Source: Mycobacterium bourgelatii (GTDB lineage Bacteria; Actinomycetota; Actinomycetes; Mycobacteriales; Mycobacteriaceae). From it: a DNA stretch of 64,000 nucleotides. The translations under genes and the position numbers were made by a program. Position 1 is the stretch's first letter. Every line of letters begins with the position of its first letter. The stretch is taken from assembly GCF_010723575.1 (NCBI RefSeq), contig NZ_BLKZ01000002.1, forward strand, positions 434,001 through 498,000. Direction: 5' to 3'. Shown here piece by piece: positions 33,320-41,827 of this stretch. The notes under the pieces are model-generated. The model made no database searches, was not told the origin of the DNA, and worked only from the letters and a program-made list of their open reading frames with translations.

Positions 33320-36300
33320 TGGCTACCGAAACCTCCCCGCGGATCGTCGAGCAATTAGCATCTACCTCCGTGAACGACGCGGGCGCGAAATATCGGATCG
33401 CTCGCCTCGTCGCGATCGTCGCCGGTCTGCTCGGGACGGTCCTTTCGCTGGCCACGCCGCTGCTGCCGGTCAAGCAGACCACCGCTGAGCTCAACTGGCC
33501 GCAGAACGGCACGTTCAGCAGCGTCGAAGCGCCGCTGATCAGCTACGTCGCGACGGAACTGACCATCACCGTGCCGTGTCAGGCCGCCGCCGGGCTGACC
33601 GGGCCTCAGAACAACGGCAAGACGGTGCTGCTGTCCACCGTTCCCAAACAGGCGCCGAAGGCCGTCGACCGAGGGCTGCTGCTGGAACGCTCCAACGACG
33701 AGCTCGTCCTCGTGGTGCGCAATGTGCCGGTGGTCAGCGCCCCCATGAGCGAGGTGCTGAGCCCGGCCTGCCAACGCCTAACCTTCACCGCCCACGCCGA
33801 CAAGGTCACCGCGGAATTCGTCGGCCTCACCCAGGGCCCCAAGGCCGAGCACCCGGGCGAGCCACTGCGCGGTGAGAGGAGTGGCTACGACTTCCGGCCG
33901 CAGATCGTCGGGGTGTTCACCGACCTGAGCGGTCCCGCGCCGTCCGATTTGAACTTCTCGGCGACCATCGATACCCGTTACAGCAGCGCCCCGACGCCGC
34001 TGAAGCTCGCCGCGATGATCCTCGGGCTCACGCTCACCCTTGCGGCGTTGATCGCGCTACACATTCTGGACACGGCCGACGGCACCCGGCACCGCCGCTT
34101 CCTGCCGGCCCGGTGGTGGTCGCTCGGACCGCTGGACGCGCTGGTCATTGCGGTGCTGGTGTGGTGGCATTTCGTCGGGGCCAACACTTCCGACGACGGC
34201 TACATCCTGACCATGGCGCGGGTCTCCGAGCACGCCGGATATATGGCCAACTACTACCGCTGGCTGGGCACCCCCGAGGCCCCGTTCGGCTGGTACTACG
34301 ACCTGCTGGCCTTGTGGTCGCACGTCAGCACGACCAGCATCTGGATGCGGTTGCCGGTGCTGGGGATGGCGCTGACCTGCTGGTGGGTGATCAGCCGCGA
34401 GGTCATCCCGCGACTGGGTCACGCCGTCAAGACCAACAGAGCCGCGGCGTGGACGGCGGCCGGCATGTTCCTGGCGGTCTGGCTGCCGCTGGACAACGGG
34501 CTGCGGCCCGAGCCGATCATCGCCCTGGGCATCCTGCTCACCTGGTGCTCGGTGGAGCGCGCGGTGGCCACCAACCGACTGCTGCCGGTGGCGACCGCCT
34601 GCATCATCGGTGCCCTGACCCTGTTCTCGGGGCCGACGGGTATCGCGTCCATCGGGGCGCTGCTGGTCGCGATCGGTCCGCTGCGCACCATCATGCATCG
34701 CCGGTCCAGACAGTTCGGTGCGCTGCCGCTGCTGGCGCCCATCATGGCCGCGGCCACGGTCACCACGATCCTGATCTTCCGCGACCAGACCCTGGCCGGC
34801 GAGATGCAGGCGACCGCCCTCAAGCGCGCCCTCGGGCCCAGCTTGAGCTGGTTCGACGAACACATCCGCTACGAGCGGTTGTTCATGGCCAGCCCGGACG
34901 GGTCGGTGGCGCGCCGCTTCGCGGTGCTGGCGCTGGTGCTCGCGCTGGCGATCACGGTGGCAATGTCGTTGCGCAAGGGCCGAATTCCGGGCACCGCCAC
35001 CGGTCCGAGCCGCCGCATCGTCGGAATCACGATCATCTCGTTCATCGCGATGATGTTCACTCCCACCAAGTGGACGCACCACTTCGGCGTGTTCGCCGGG
35101 TTGGCCGGATCGCTGGGGGCACTGGCCGCCGTCGCGGTCACGGCCGCGGCAATGCGCTCGCGACGCAACCGAACGATGTTCGCCGCGGCGGTGCTGTTCC
35201 TCGTTGCGTTGTCATTCGCCAGCGTCAACGGCTGGTGGTATGTGTCGAATTTCGGTGTGCCGTGGTCGAATGAGTTCCCGGAGTGGCACTTCGGGTTCAC
35301 CACCATGCTGCTCGGGCTGACGGTGGTGGTGCTGCTGCTGGCAGCCTGGTTCAACTTCATCGCCACCGAGAACGAACCGCCGAAAACACGGCTCGGGACG
35401 CGGCTGGAAGGACTTGTGCAGGCGCCCTTGGCAATTGCGGCGTGGGCGCTGGTGACCTTCGAGGTGGCGTCGCTCACCCTGGCGATGATCGGACAGTATC
35501 CGGCGTGGACGGTGGGGCGTTCCAACCTCCAAGCGCTGACCGGCAAGACGTGCGGGCTGGCCGAAGACGTGCTGGTGGAGCAGGACCCCAACGCCGGCAT
35601 GCTGTCGCCGGTGAACGCGTCGGTGGGCGACGCGCTGGGCGCGGGTCTCTCGGAAGCGTTCACGCCCAACGGTATCCCCGCCGATGTGTCCGCCGACCCG
35701 GTGATGGAACGTGCCTTCGACCGCAGTTTCCTCAGCGACGACGGCTTGATCACCGGCAGCGACCCCGGCACCGAAGGAGGCACCACCGCCGCGCCCGGCA
35801 TCAACGGTTCCCGCGCCCGGTTGCCGTTCAACCTGGACCCGGCCCGCACCCCGGTGCTCGGCAGCTGGCGCAGCGGCGTTCAGGTGCCGGCCACACTGCG
35901 CTCCGCGTGGTACCGCCTACCACCGCGGGACCAGTGGGGCCAGGCACCGCTGCTGGTGGTTACGGCGGCCGGCCGTTTCGACCCGCGAGAAGTCCAGGTG
36001 CAGTGGGCCACCGACGAAGGCGCGGCGAGCGGACGTGCCGGCGGATCGTTCGGCTTGGGCGACGTCGGCGCTGCACCCGCCTGGCGCAACCTCCGACTGC
36101 CGCTGTCGGCAATTCCGAGTGACGCCACGCAGATTCGGCTCGTCGCCGAGGACCAGGACCTGGCGCCCCAACACTGGATTGCGCTGACACCGCCGCGCAT
36201 TCCCAAGGTCCAAACGCTGCAGGATGTGGTGGGTTCGCAGGATCCGGTGTTCCTGGACTGGCTTGTCGGGCTGGCCTTCCCGTGCCAGCGTCCGTTCGGA

Positions 36301-36591
36301 CATCAGAACGGCGTCAACGAGACACCGAAATGGCGCATCCTGCCGGACCGCTTCGGCGCCGAAGCCAACTCCCCCGTGATGGACAAGAACGGCGGCGGCC
36401 CGTTGGGCGTCACCGAACTGCTGCTGCACACCACCACGGTGGCCAGCTACCTCAAGGACGACTGGTTCCGGGACTGGGGGTCGCTGCAACGCTTGACGCC
36501 GTGGTACCCCGACGCGCGACCCGCCGAGCCGAAATTGGACACGGTGACGCGCAGCGGGTTGTGGGACCCGGCGCCGCTGCGTAGGAGCTGA
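33319..36591 (+). CDS. embC: Arabinosyltransferase EmbC (Rv3793)
   Basis: 1090 residues (1094 in M. tuberculosis). N-terminal helix and periplasmic carbohydrate-binding-like domain, GT-C motif in NTSDDGYILTMARVSEHAGY, about fifteen membrane segments to residue ~700, then a C-terminal domain with WFRDWGSLQRLTPWYPDARP. It extends the arabinan of lipoarabinomannan using decaprenyl-phospho-arabinose and is an ethambutol target. The ATG overlaps the aftA stop (TGATG), so it is translationally coupled to AftA. In M. tuberculosis embA follows within ~100 bp; here embA is 1.9 kb away beyond two minus-strand genes. Confidence 0.96.
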   Translation: MATETSPRIVEQLASTSVNDAGAKYRIARLVAIVAGLLGTVLSLATPLLPVKQTTAELNWPQNGTFSSVEAPLISYVATELTITVPCQAAAGLTGPQNNGKTVLLSTVPKQAPKAVDRGLLLERSNDELVLVVRNVPVVSAPMSEVLSPACQRLTFTAHADKVTAEFVGLTQGPKAEHPGEPLRGERSGYDFRPQIVGVFTDLSGPAPSDLNFSATIDTRYSSAPTPLKLAAMILGLTLTLAALIALHILDTADGTRHRRFLPARWWSLGPLDALVIAVLVWWHFVGANTSDDGYILTMARVSEHAGYMANYYRWLGTPEAPFGWYYDLLALWSHVSTTSIWMRLPVLGMALTCWWVISREVIPRLGHAVKTNRAAAWTAAGMFLAVWLPLDNGLRPEPIIALGILLTWCSVERAVATNRLLPVATACIIGALTLFSGPTGIASIGALLVAIGPLRTIMHRRSRQFGALPLLAPIMAAATVTTILIFRDQTLAGEMQATALKRALGPSLSWFDEHIRYERLFMASPDGSVARRFAVLALVLALAITVAMSLRKGRIPGTATGPSRRIVGITIISFIAMMFTPTKWTHHFGVFAGLAGSLGALAAVAVTAAAMRSRRNRTMFAAAVLFLVALSFASVNGWWYVSNFGVPWSNEFPEWHFGFTTMLLGLTVVVLLLAAWFNFIATENEPPKTRLGTRLEGLVQAPLAIAAWALVTFEVASLTLAMIGQYPAWTVGRSNLQALTGKTCGLAEDVLVEQDPNAGMLSPVNASVGDALGAGLSEAFTPNGIPADVSADPVMERAFDRSFLSDDGLITGSDPGTEGGTTAAPGINGSRARLPFNLDPARTPVLGSWRSGVQVPATLRSAWYRLPPRDQWGQAPLLVVTAAGRFDPREVQVQWATDEGAASGRAGGSFGLGDVGAAPAWRNLRLPLSAIPSDATQIRLVAEDQDLAPQHWIALTPPRIPKVQTLQDVVGSQDPVFLDWLVGLAFPCQRPFGHQNGVNETPKWRILPDRFGAEANSPVMDKNGGGPLGVTELLLHTTTVASYLKDDWFRDWGSLQRLTPWYPDARPAEPKLDTVTRSGLWDPAPLRRS

Positions 36592-36632
36592 GACGTCGGG
36601 CCGTCGCCTGCCCCTTGCGCCTTGGCCCTTGC

Positions 36633-36779
36633 GCCGAGCGTGCGGGATTTGGCCCCGAATCTCGCACGGCGGGTGCAGATCCCGCACGTTCGACGAGGAG
36701 CTTCGAAGGCCCCCGCCGCCGAACGTGGGGGGTTTTGCCCCGAATCTTGCACGGCGGGTGCATATCCCACACGTTCGAC
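36633..36779. repeat. Two copies of the palindromic repeat family downstream of embC
   Basis: Copies at 36633-36694 and 36718-36779. The first begins GCCGAGCGTGCGGGATTTG, the second GCCGAACGTGGGGGGTTTTG, and both end in CACGTTCGAC. The interior GCACGGCGGGTGCA is shared. They lie between the convergent ends of embC and the small secreted gene and may form stem-loops. They are related in their ends to the units at 28868 and 45096. Confidence 0.7.
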
Positions 36780-36814
36780 GAGGACGAGGCGGGGGAATCG
36801 CGCCGGGGCCGCCC

Positions 36815-37168
36815 CTACGGCTCGCAGTTGGGCAGGAACGGAATACACACTCGCGGAGGATAGGGCGGCGGAAAGCCTTCGATGATCCTCGAGTCAGTCA
36901 ACGGACTGTTCTGGTCGAAATACCAAGGGTGGCAGACGCTTCGATCCCAGTCGGGCATGTTCTTCAGTTCGGGTGAACCCGGACACCACTGATAGGTGCA
37001 GCTGTTGGTCGGGGTCGCTTTCGTGCCGCCGTCCTGGCACACCATGGGGGCAGGATCGGCGTGGGCAGCGCCGGCGGCGAATACCACTCCCGCAGTGGTG
37101 AATACGCCTACACCACCGGCCGCCACGACCCCGGCCATCGTCCTGTTCAATTTTCGAGAGATGCTCAT
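36815..37168 (-). CDS. Small secreted protein downstream of embR
   Basis: 117 residues from the ATG at 37168. A TTG at 37213 would add 15 and spoil the signal peptide. The signal peptide runs SRKLNRTMAGVVAAGGVG to VFAAGAAHADP. The mature part is rich in Pro and has four to five cysteines (CQDGGTKATPTNSCTYQWCP, SVCHPWYF, VCIPFLPNC), so it is probably disulfide-bonded. Small secreted genes also flank embR at its M. tuberculosis locus (Rv1268c, Rv1269c), but I cannot say whether this is the same family. CTTG repeats in 11-bp phase lie 23-42 nt upstream. Confidence 0.7.
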   Translation of the reverse strand: MSISRKLNRTMAGVVAAGGVGVFTTAGVVFAAGAAHADPAPMVCQDGGTKATPTNSCTYQWCPGSPELKNMPDWDRSVCHPWYFDQNSPLTDSRIIEGFPPPYPPRVCIPFLPNCEP

Positions 37169-37190
37169 GACACAAGACTGCAGCTGGCTA

Positions 37191-37210
37191 CTTGCAGAAT
37201 TCTTGCGCCG
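37191..37210. promoter_or_regulatory. 11-bp phased CTTG repeat between embR and the small secreted gene
   Basis: CTTGCAGAATT is followed by CTTGCGCCG. On the minus strand this reads CGGCGCAAGAATTCTGCAAG, sharing CAAGAAT and the 11-bp spacing with 25228-25271 and 4044-4065. It lies in the 45-bp gap after the embR stop, so it may give the small secreted gene its own control. Confidence 0.4.
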
Positions 37211-37213
37211 CAA

Positions 37214-38350
37214 TCAATCCACGGCTCGAAGCTCAAAGGTGAACTGATAACCGCAGATGGAGATTCGGTCACCATGCGACAGGGGTGCGCTGCCGGTGAT
37301 GAGCCGCCCCTCCACCTCCACACCATTGGTGGACCGCAGGTCGGTGATGACGTATTCCGTTCCGGTGTCGCTGATTACGGCGTGGTAGCGGCTGACGTCG
37401 GTGTCCTCGATGACGACGTCGTTGTCGGCCAGGCGCCCGATTCTCGTCGTCGCACCGGTCAGCTTGTGTCGTCGCCCGGCCGTGTCGGTCAGCGTCGCGA
37501 TGACGGACCTCGGCATCCCCAGCGTCGGCAGCTCTTCCCGGAAGACCGAGCGTCGACGGGTCTTCAGGTCGGGGCGCAGGGTGCCCAGTCGCTCTTGACG
37601 CAGAATGCGCTCGTGCAACGCATTGATCGTGGGACCGGGGTCGATGCCGAGCCCCTCGGCCAGGGCCATCTTCAACCGGCGGTAGGCGTTCAGCGCGTCT
37701 GACTGACGCTCGGTGACGTAGTAGGCGGTGATCAGCTGCGCCCACAGCGGCTCGCGGAACGGGTGCTCGGCGGTAAGCGTCTCGAGTTCACCGATCACCG
37801 CGCCGGCCCGCCCGCAGGCGATCTCCGCCTCGGCTCGAGCGGTGTGTACCGCCACCTTCTCTTCCATGAGCGCGGTGTTGACCGCGTCGACAAAGGCCAA
37901 GTCGCGCAGGTCGTCGAGCACCGGTCCACGCCACTCGGCCAGCGCCGCCGAAAGGTGCCTGCTGGCTTCCTCGTACCGTCCCTGGGCGGCCGCCTCGATG
38001 CCCGCCCGCTTTTCCAGGCTGAATCGGCCGTGATCGCAATTGGTGTCCGGGACGCTCAGTTGATAGCCCGGCGGCGCGCTCGCCAACACCCGGACCGGGT
38101 CGACACCGGCCTCGCGCAACAGCCTGCGCAGGTTGGAGATGTGCGATTGGATGCTGGTCCGCGCCGCCGGTACCGGTTCGTCGCCCCATACGGCGTTGAT
38201 CAACGTCTCGACGGACACCGGCCGGTTGCGATTCATCAACAACACGGCCAATACCGCCCGCTGCTTCGCCGGCCCTAACGGCACCAGCGCGCCGTTGGAG
38301 ATCATCTGCAACGGTCCGAGAACGCCAAACCCGAGCGCAGTGTTGGTCAT
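37214..38350 (-). CDS. embR: SARP-type transcriptional regulator EmbR
   Basis: 378 residues from the ATG at 38350. Winged-helix OmpR/SARP DNA-binding domain (1-100: FGVLGPLQMISNGALVPLGP, SIQSHISNLRRLLREAGVDP), bacterial transcriptional activation (TPR) domain (100-275) and a C-terminal FHA domain (TRIGRLADNDVVIEDTDVSR, HAVI, DLRSTNGVEV). The FHA Arg/Ser/Asn residues that bind phosphothreonine are present. In M. tuberculosis PknH phosphorylates EmbR, which then activates embCAB. Here the gene is divergent from embA with a ~130-bp shared gap, like the embR-embA-embB arrangement reported for M. avium, so it probably acts on that gap. Confidence 0.93.
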   Translation of the reverse strand: MTNTALGFGVLGPLQMISNGALVPLGPAKQRAVLAVLLMNRNRPVSVETLINAVWGDEPVPAARTSIQSHISNLRRLLREAGVDPVRVLASAPPGYQLSVPDTNCDHGRFSLEKRAGIEAAAQGRYEEASRHLSAALAEWRGPVLDDLRDLAFVDAVNTALMEEKVAVHTARAEAEIACGRAGAVIGELETLTAEHPFREPLWAQLITAYYVTERQSDALNAYRRLKMALAEGLGIDPGPTINALHERILRQERLGTLRPDLKTRRRSVFREELPTLGMPRSVIATLTDTAGRRHKLTGATTRIGRLADNDVVIEDTDVSRYHAVISDTGTEYVITDLRSTNGVEVEGRLITGSAPLSHGDRISICGYQFTFELRAVD

Positions 38351-38479
38351 CGCGCTAGTCAGCCTACGCGTATGCAGCACTGATCTTCAGCGTTTGCTCG
38401 CCGAGTGATCGGGGCCAGAGCGCGACACCGCGCACGCACCGCAGCCCCGGCTTAAATGCATCGCCTACGATCGAGCCTC
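38351..38479. promoter_or_regulatory. Divergent embR/embA control region
   Basis: The only gap from which both embR (minus) and embA-embB (plus) can be transcribed. It contains GGCTTAAATGC close to embA, but I see no convincing -10/-35 pair or long dyad. Function is inferred from position. The exact right edge depends on whether embA starts at the ATG 38456 or the GTG 38480. Confidence 0.4.
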
Positions 38480-41400
38480 GTGCCCCACGACGGTATTGAG
38501 CGATCTCCGCGGATCGCCCGGCTTGTCGCCGTCGCCGCGGGAATCGCCGGTCTGCTGTTGTGCGCGGCGGTGCCGTTGCTCTCGGTCCGGCAGACCACGG
38601 CGACCATCCTGTGGCCGCAGGGCACAACCGACAACAACGTCACCCAGCTCACCGCGCCGCTGGTCTCGGGCGCCCCGCAGGCACTGGACATCTCCGTCCC
38701 CTGCTCGGCAATCGCCACCCTGCCGCCCGAGGGCGGTCTGGTGCTGTCCACGCTTCCCGCCGACGGGTTCGAGACGGGCAAGTACGGGCTGTTCGTCCGG
38801 GCCAACAAGGACACCGTCGTCGTCGCGTTCCGGGACACCGTGGCCGCCGTCGCACCCCGCGCGGCCGTCGCCGGCGGCTGCGACGTGCTGCACATCTGGG
38901 CCACCCCCGGCGGAGTGGGCGCCGATTTCGTCGGCATCCCCGGCGCGACCGGGACCCTGCCACCCGAGAAGAAGCCGCAAGTCGGCGGCATCTTCACCGA
39001 CTTAAAGGTGCCCCCGCAGCCCGGGCTGTCGGCCCGCGTCGACGTCGACACCCGGTTCATCACCCAGCCCACCCTGGTCAAGAAGATCGCGCTGGTCTTG
39101 GGCGCCTTGGCGGTGCTGACCGCGATCCTCGCGCTGGGCGTCCTGGATCGGCACAGCCGCGGTGACACGCTACGCAACTGGCGCTCCCCCATCGCCTGGC
39201 TGTCCCGCTACCGCCCTCGCATACACAAAGGCATCTTCTGGCGGGTCGGCTTCGCGACCTGGCTCGCCGACGCCGGTGTGATCGGCACGTTGCTGCTGTG
39301 GCATGTCATCGGAGCCACCTCGTCGGATGACGGCTACAACCTGACCATCGCGCGCATCGCGCCCAAGGCCGGCTATATCGCCAACTACTACCGGTACTTC
39401 GGGACCACCGAGGCGCCATTCGACTGGTACCTGTCGCTGCTTTCCCGGATGGCGTCGGTGAGCACGGCGGGCGTCTGGATGCGGCTGCCGGCCACCCTGG
39501 CCGGTATCGCTTGCTGGCTGCTGATCAGCCGTTTTGTGCTGCGCCGGTTGGGGCCGGGCAAGGGTGGCCTGGCGTCCAACCGGGTGTCGGTGCTCACCGG
39601 CGGCGCGGTGTTCGTGGCCGCCTGGTTGCCGTTCAACAACGGCCTGCGGCCCGAGCCGCTGATCGCGCTGGGCGTGTTGGTCACCTGGATCCTGGTGGAA
39701 CGCTCGATCGCGCTGGGACGGCTGGCGCCGGCCGCCGTCGCCATCATCGTCGCGATGCTCAGTGCGACGCTGGCCCCGCAGGGTTTGATCGCCGTCGGCG
39801 CGCTGCTGACCGGCGCCCGCGCCATCGCCCAGCGGATTAGGCACCGACGGGACAGCGACGGCCTACTGGCACCGCTGGCTGTGCTGGCGGCCGCGCTGGC
39901 ATCGATCACCCTGGTGGTGTTCCGCAGCCAGACGCTGGCGACGGTGGCCGAGTCGGCCCGCATCAAATACACGGTGGGGCCGACCGTCGCGTGGTACCAG
40001 GACTTCCTGCGCTACTACTTCCTCACCGTCGAGTCGAACGCCGACGGCTCGATGTCGCGCCGCTTCGCCGTGCTGGTGTTGCTGCTCTGCCTGTTCGGGG
40101 TGCTGTTCGTGCTGTTGCGCCGCGGCGGGGTGGCGGGCCTGGCCAGCGGGCCGGCCTGGCGGCTGATCGGCACCACCGCACTGGGTCTGTTGCTGCTGAC
40201 GTTCACGCCGACGAAGTGGGCCATCCAGTTCGGTGCGTTCGCCTCGCTGGCGGGTGCGCTGGGGGCCGTCACCGCCTTCGTCTTCGCCCGGATCGGCCTG
40301 CACAGCCGCCGCAACCTGGCTCTGTACGTCACCGCGCTGCTGTTCGTGCTGGCCTGGGCCACCTCGGGCATCAACGGCTGGTTCTACGTCGGCAACTACG
40401 GAGTGCCGTGGTACGACATCCAGCCCGTCATCGCCAGCCGCCCGGTGACGTCGATGTTCCTGATCCTGTCGATCGCCACCGGGCTGTTGACCGCCTGGTA
40501 CCACTTCCGGATGGACTACGCCGGGCACACCGAGGTCAAGGACAACCGGCGCAACCGCATCCTGGCCTCCACGCCGCTACTGGTGGTCGCGGTGATCATG
40601 GTCCTCGGCGAAGTCGGCTCGCTGGCCAAGGGCGCGGTCTTCCGCTACCCGCTCTACACCACCGCGAAGGCCAACCTCGCCGCGATCAAGTCGGGTCTGT
40701 CACCCACCAGTTGCGCCATGGCCGACGACGTACTGGCCGAACCCGACCCGAACGCCGGCATGCTGCAACCGCTGCCGGGCCAGCAATTCGGCCCCGCCGG
40801 CCCGCTCGGCGGGGTCAACCCCGTCGGGTTCAAGCCCGAGGGCGTCGGCGACGATCTCAAGTCCGACCCGGTGGTGAGCAAACCCGGAGTGGTCAACTCC
40901 GACGCCTCCCCCAACAAGCCCAACGCCGCGATCACCGACTCCGCGGGCACCGCCGGCGGCCGGGGCCCGGTCGGGGTCAACGGGTCGCACGCTGCGCTGC
41001 CGTTCGGACTGGACCCCGCTCGCACCCCGGTGATGGGCAGCTACGGCGAGAACAACCTGGCGGCGACGGCCACGTCGTCCTGGTACCAGTTGCCTCCGGA
41101 TTGGCAGGCCCATCAGGCGGAACGCCCGCTGGTGGTGGTCTCCGCGGCCGGCGCCATCTGGAGCTACAAGGAGGACGGCGACTTCGTCTACGGCCAGTCC
41201 CTCAGATTGCAGTGGGGCCGGACCCGCCCCGACGGCACCATCGAGGAACAAGGGTTGGTCTTTCCGATCGATCTGGGGCCGCAACCCGCCTGGCGTAACC
41301 TGCGCTTCCCGCTGACCTGGGCGCCGCCGGACGCCACGGTCGCGCGCATCGTCGCCTACGACCCGAACCTGAGTTCCGAGCAGTGGTTCGCGTTCACCCC

Positions 41401-41827
41401 GCCGCGGGTGCCGCACCTGGAGACGCTGCAGGAATTGATCGGGTCGCAGACACCGGTGTTGATGGACATCGCCACAGCCGCCAACTTCCCCTGCCAGCGG
41501 CCGTTCTCCGAGCACCTCGGCATCGCCGAGCTTCCGGACTACCGAATCCTGCCCGACCACAAGCAGACCGCGGTGTCGTCGAACCTGTGGCAGAGCCGTT
41601 CGACGGGCGGGCCGTTCCTGTTCACCCAGGGGCTGTTGTGGACGTCAACCATCTCGACCTACCTGAGCGGTGACTGGTACCGCGACTGGGGATCGGTCGA
41701 GCAGTACCACCGTGTGGTGCCCGCCGATCGGGCGCCCGACGCCGTGTTGGAAGAGGGCGTGGTGGAAGAGGGCGTGAAGACCGTGCACGGCTGGACGCGC
41801 CTCGGACCGGTGAGGGCTCTCCCGTGA
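38480..41827 (+). CDS. embA: Arabinosyltransferase EmbA (Rv3794)
   Basis: 1115 residues from the GTG at 38480, where the M. tuberculosis protein also begins (VPHDG...RSPRIARL); an ATG at 38456 would add eight residues. GT-C motif in GATSSDDGYNLTIARIAPKA, polytopic core, and a C-terminal domain with YRDWGSVEQYHRVVPADRAP. With EmbB it forms the terminal branched arabinan of arabinogalactan. The tail carries an additional EEGVVEEGV duplication. The stop overlaps the embB GTG (GTGA), so the two are translationally coupled. Confidence 0.95.
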   Translation: MPHDGIERSPRIARLVAVAAGIAGLLLCAAVPLLSVRQTTATILWPQGTTDNNVTQLTAPLVSGAPQALDISVPCSAIATLPPEGGLVLSTLPADGFETGKYGLFVRANKDTVVVAFRDTVAAVAPRAAVAGGCDVLHIWATPGGVGADFVGIPGATGTLPPEKKPQVGGIFTDLKVPPQPGLSARVDVDTRFITQPTLVKKIALVLGALAVLTAILALGVLDRHSRGDTLRNWRSPIAWLSRYRPRIHKGIFWRVGFATWLADAGVIGTLLLWHVIGATSSDDGYNLTIARIAPKAGYIANYYRYFGTTEAPFDWYLSLLSRMASVSTAGVWMRLPATLAGIACWLLISRFVLRRLGPGKGGLASNRVSVLTGGAVFVAAWLPFNNGLRPEPLIALGVLVTWILVERSIALGRLAPAAVAIIVAMLSATLAPQGLIAVGALLTGARAIAQRIRHRRDSDGLLAPLAVLAAALASITLVVFRSQTLATVAESARIKYTVGPTVAWYQDFLRYYFLTVESNADGSMSRRFAVLVLLLCLFGVLFVLLRRGGVAGLASGPAWRLIGTTALGLLLLTFTPTKWAIQFGAFASLAGALGAVTAFVFARIGLHSRRNLALYVTALLFVLAWATSGINGWFYVGNYGVPWYDIQPVIASRPVTSMFLILSIATGLLTAWYHFRMDYAGHTEVKDNRRNRILASTPLLVVAVIMVLGEVGSLAKGAVFRYPLYTTAKANLAAIKSGLSPTSCAMADDVLAEPDPNAGMLQPLPGQQFGPAGPLGGVNPVGFKPEGVGDDLKSDPVVSKPGVVNSDASPNKPNAAITDSAGTAGGRGPVGVNGSHAALPFGLDPARTPVMGSYGENNLAATATSSWYQLPPDWQAHQAERPLVVVSAAGAIWSYKEDGDFVYGQSLRLQWGRTRPDGTIEEQGLVFPIDLGPQPAWRNLRFPLTWAPPDATVARIVAYDPNLSSEQWFAFTPPRVPHLETLQELIGSQTPVLMDIATAANFPCQRPFSEHLGIAELPDYRILPDHKQTAVSSNLWQSRSTGGPFLFTQGLLWTSTISTYLSGDWYRDWGSVEQYHRVVPADRAPDAVLEEGVVEEGVKTVHGWTRLGPVRALP

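Noticed and set aside
34057..36687. Minus-strand ORFs opposite embC, and similar frames opposite embA and embB
   Set aside because: They are complementary frames to well-supported arabinosyltransferases and have low-complexity Arg/Gly/Gln composition.
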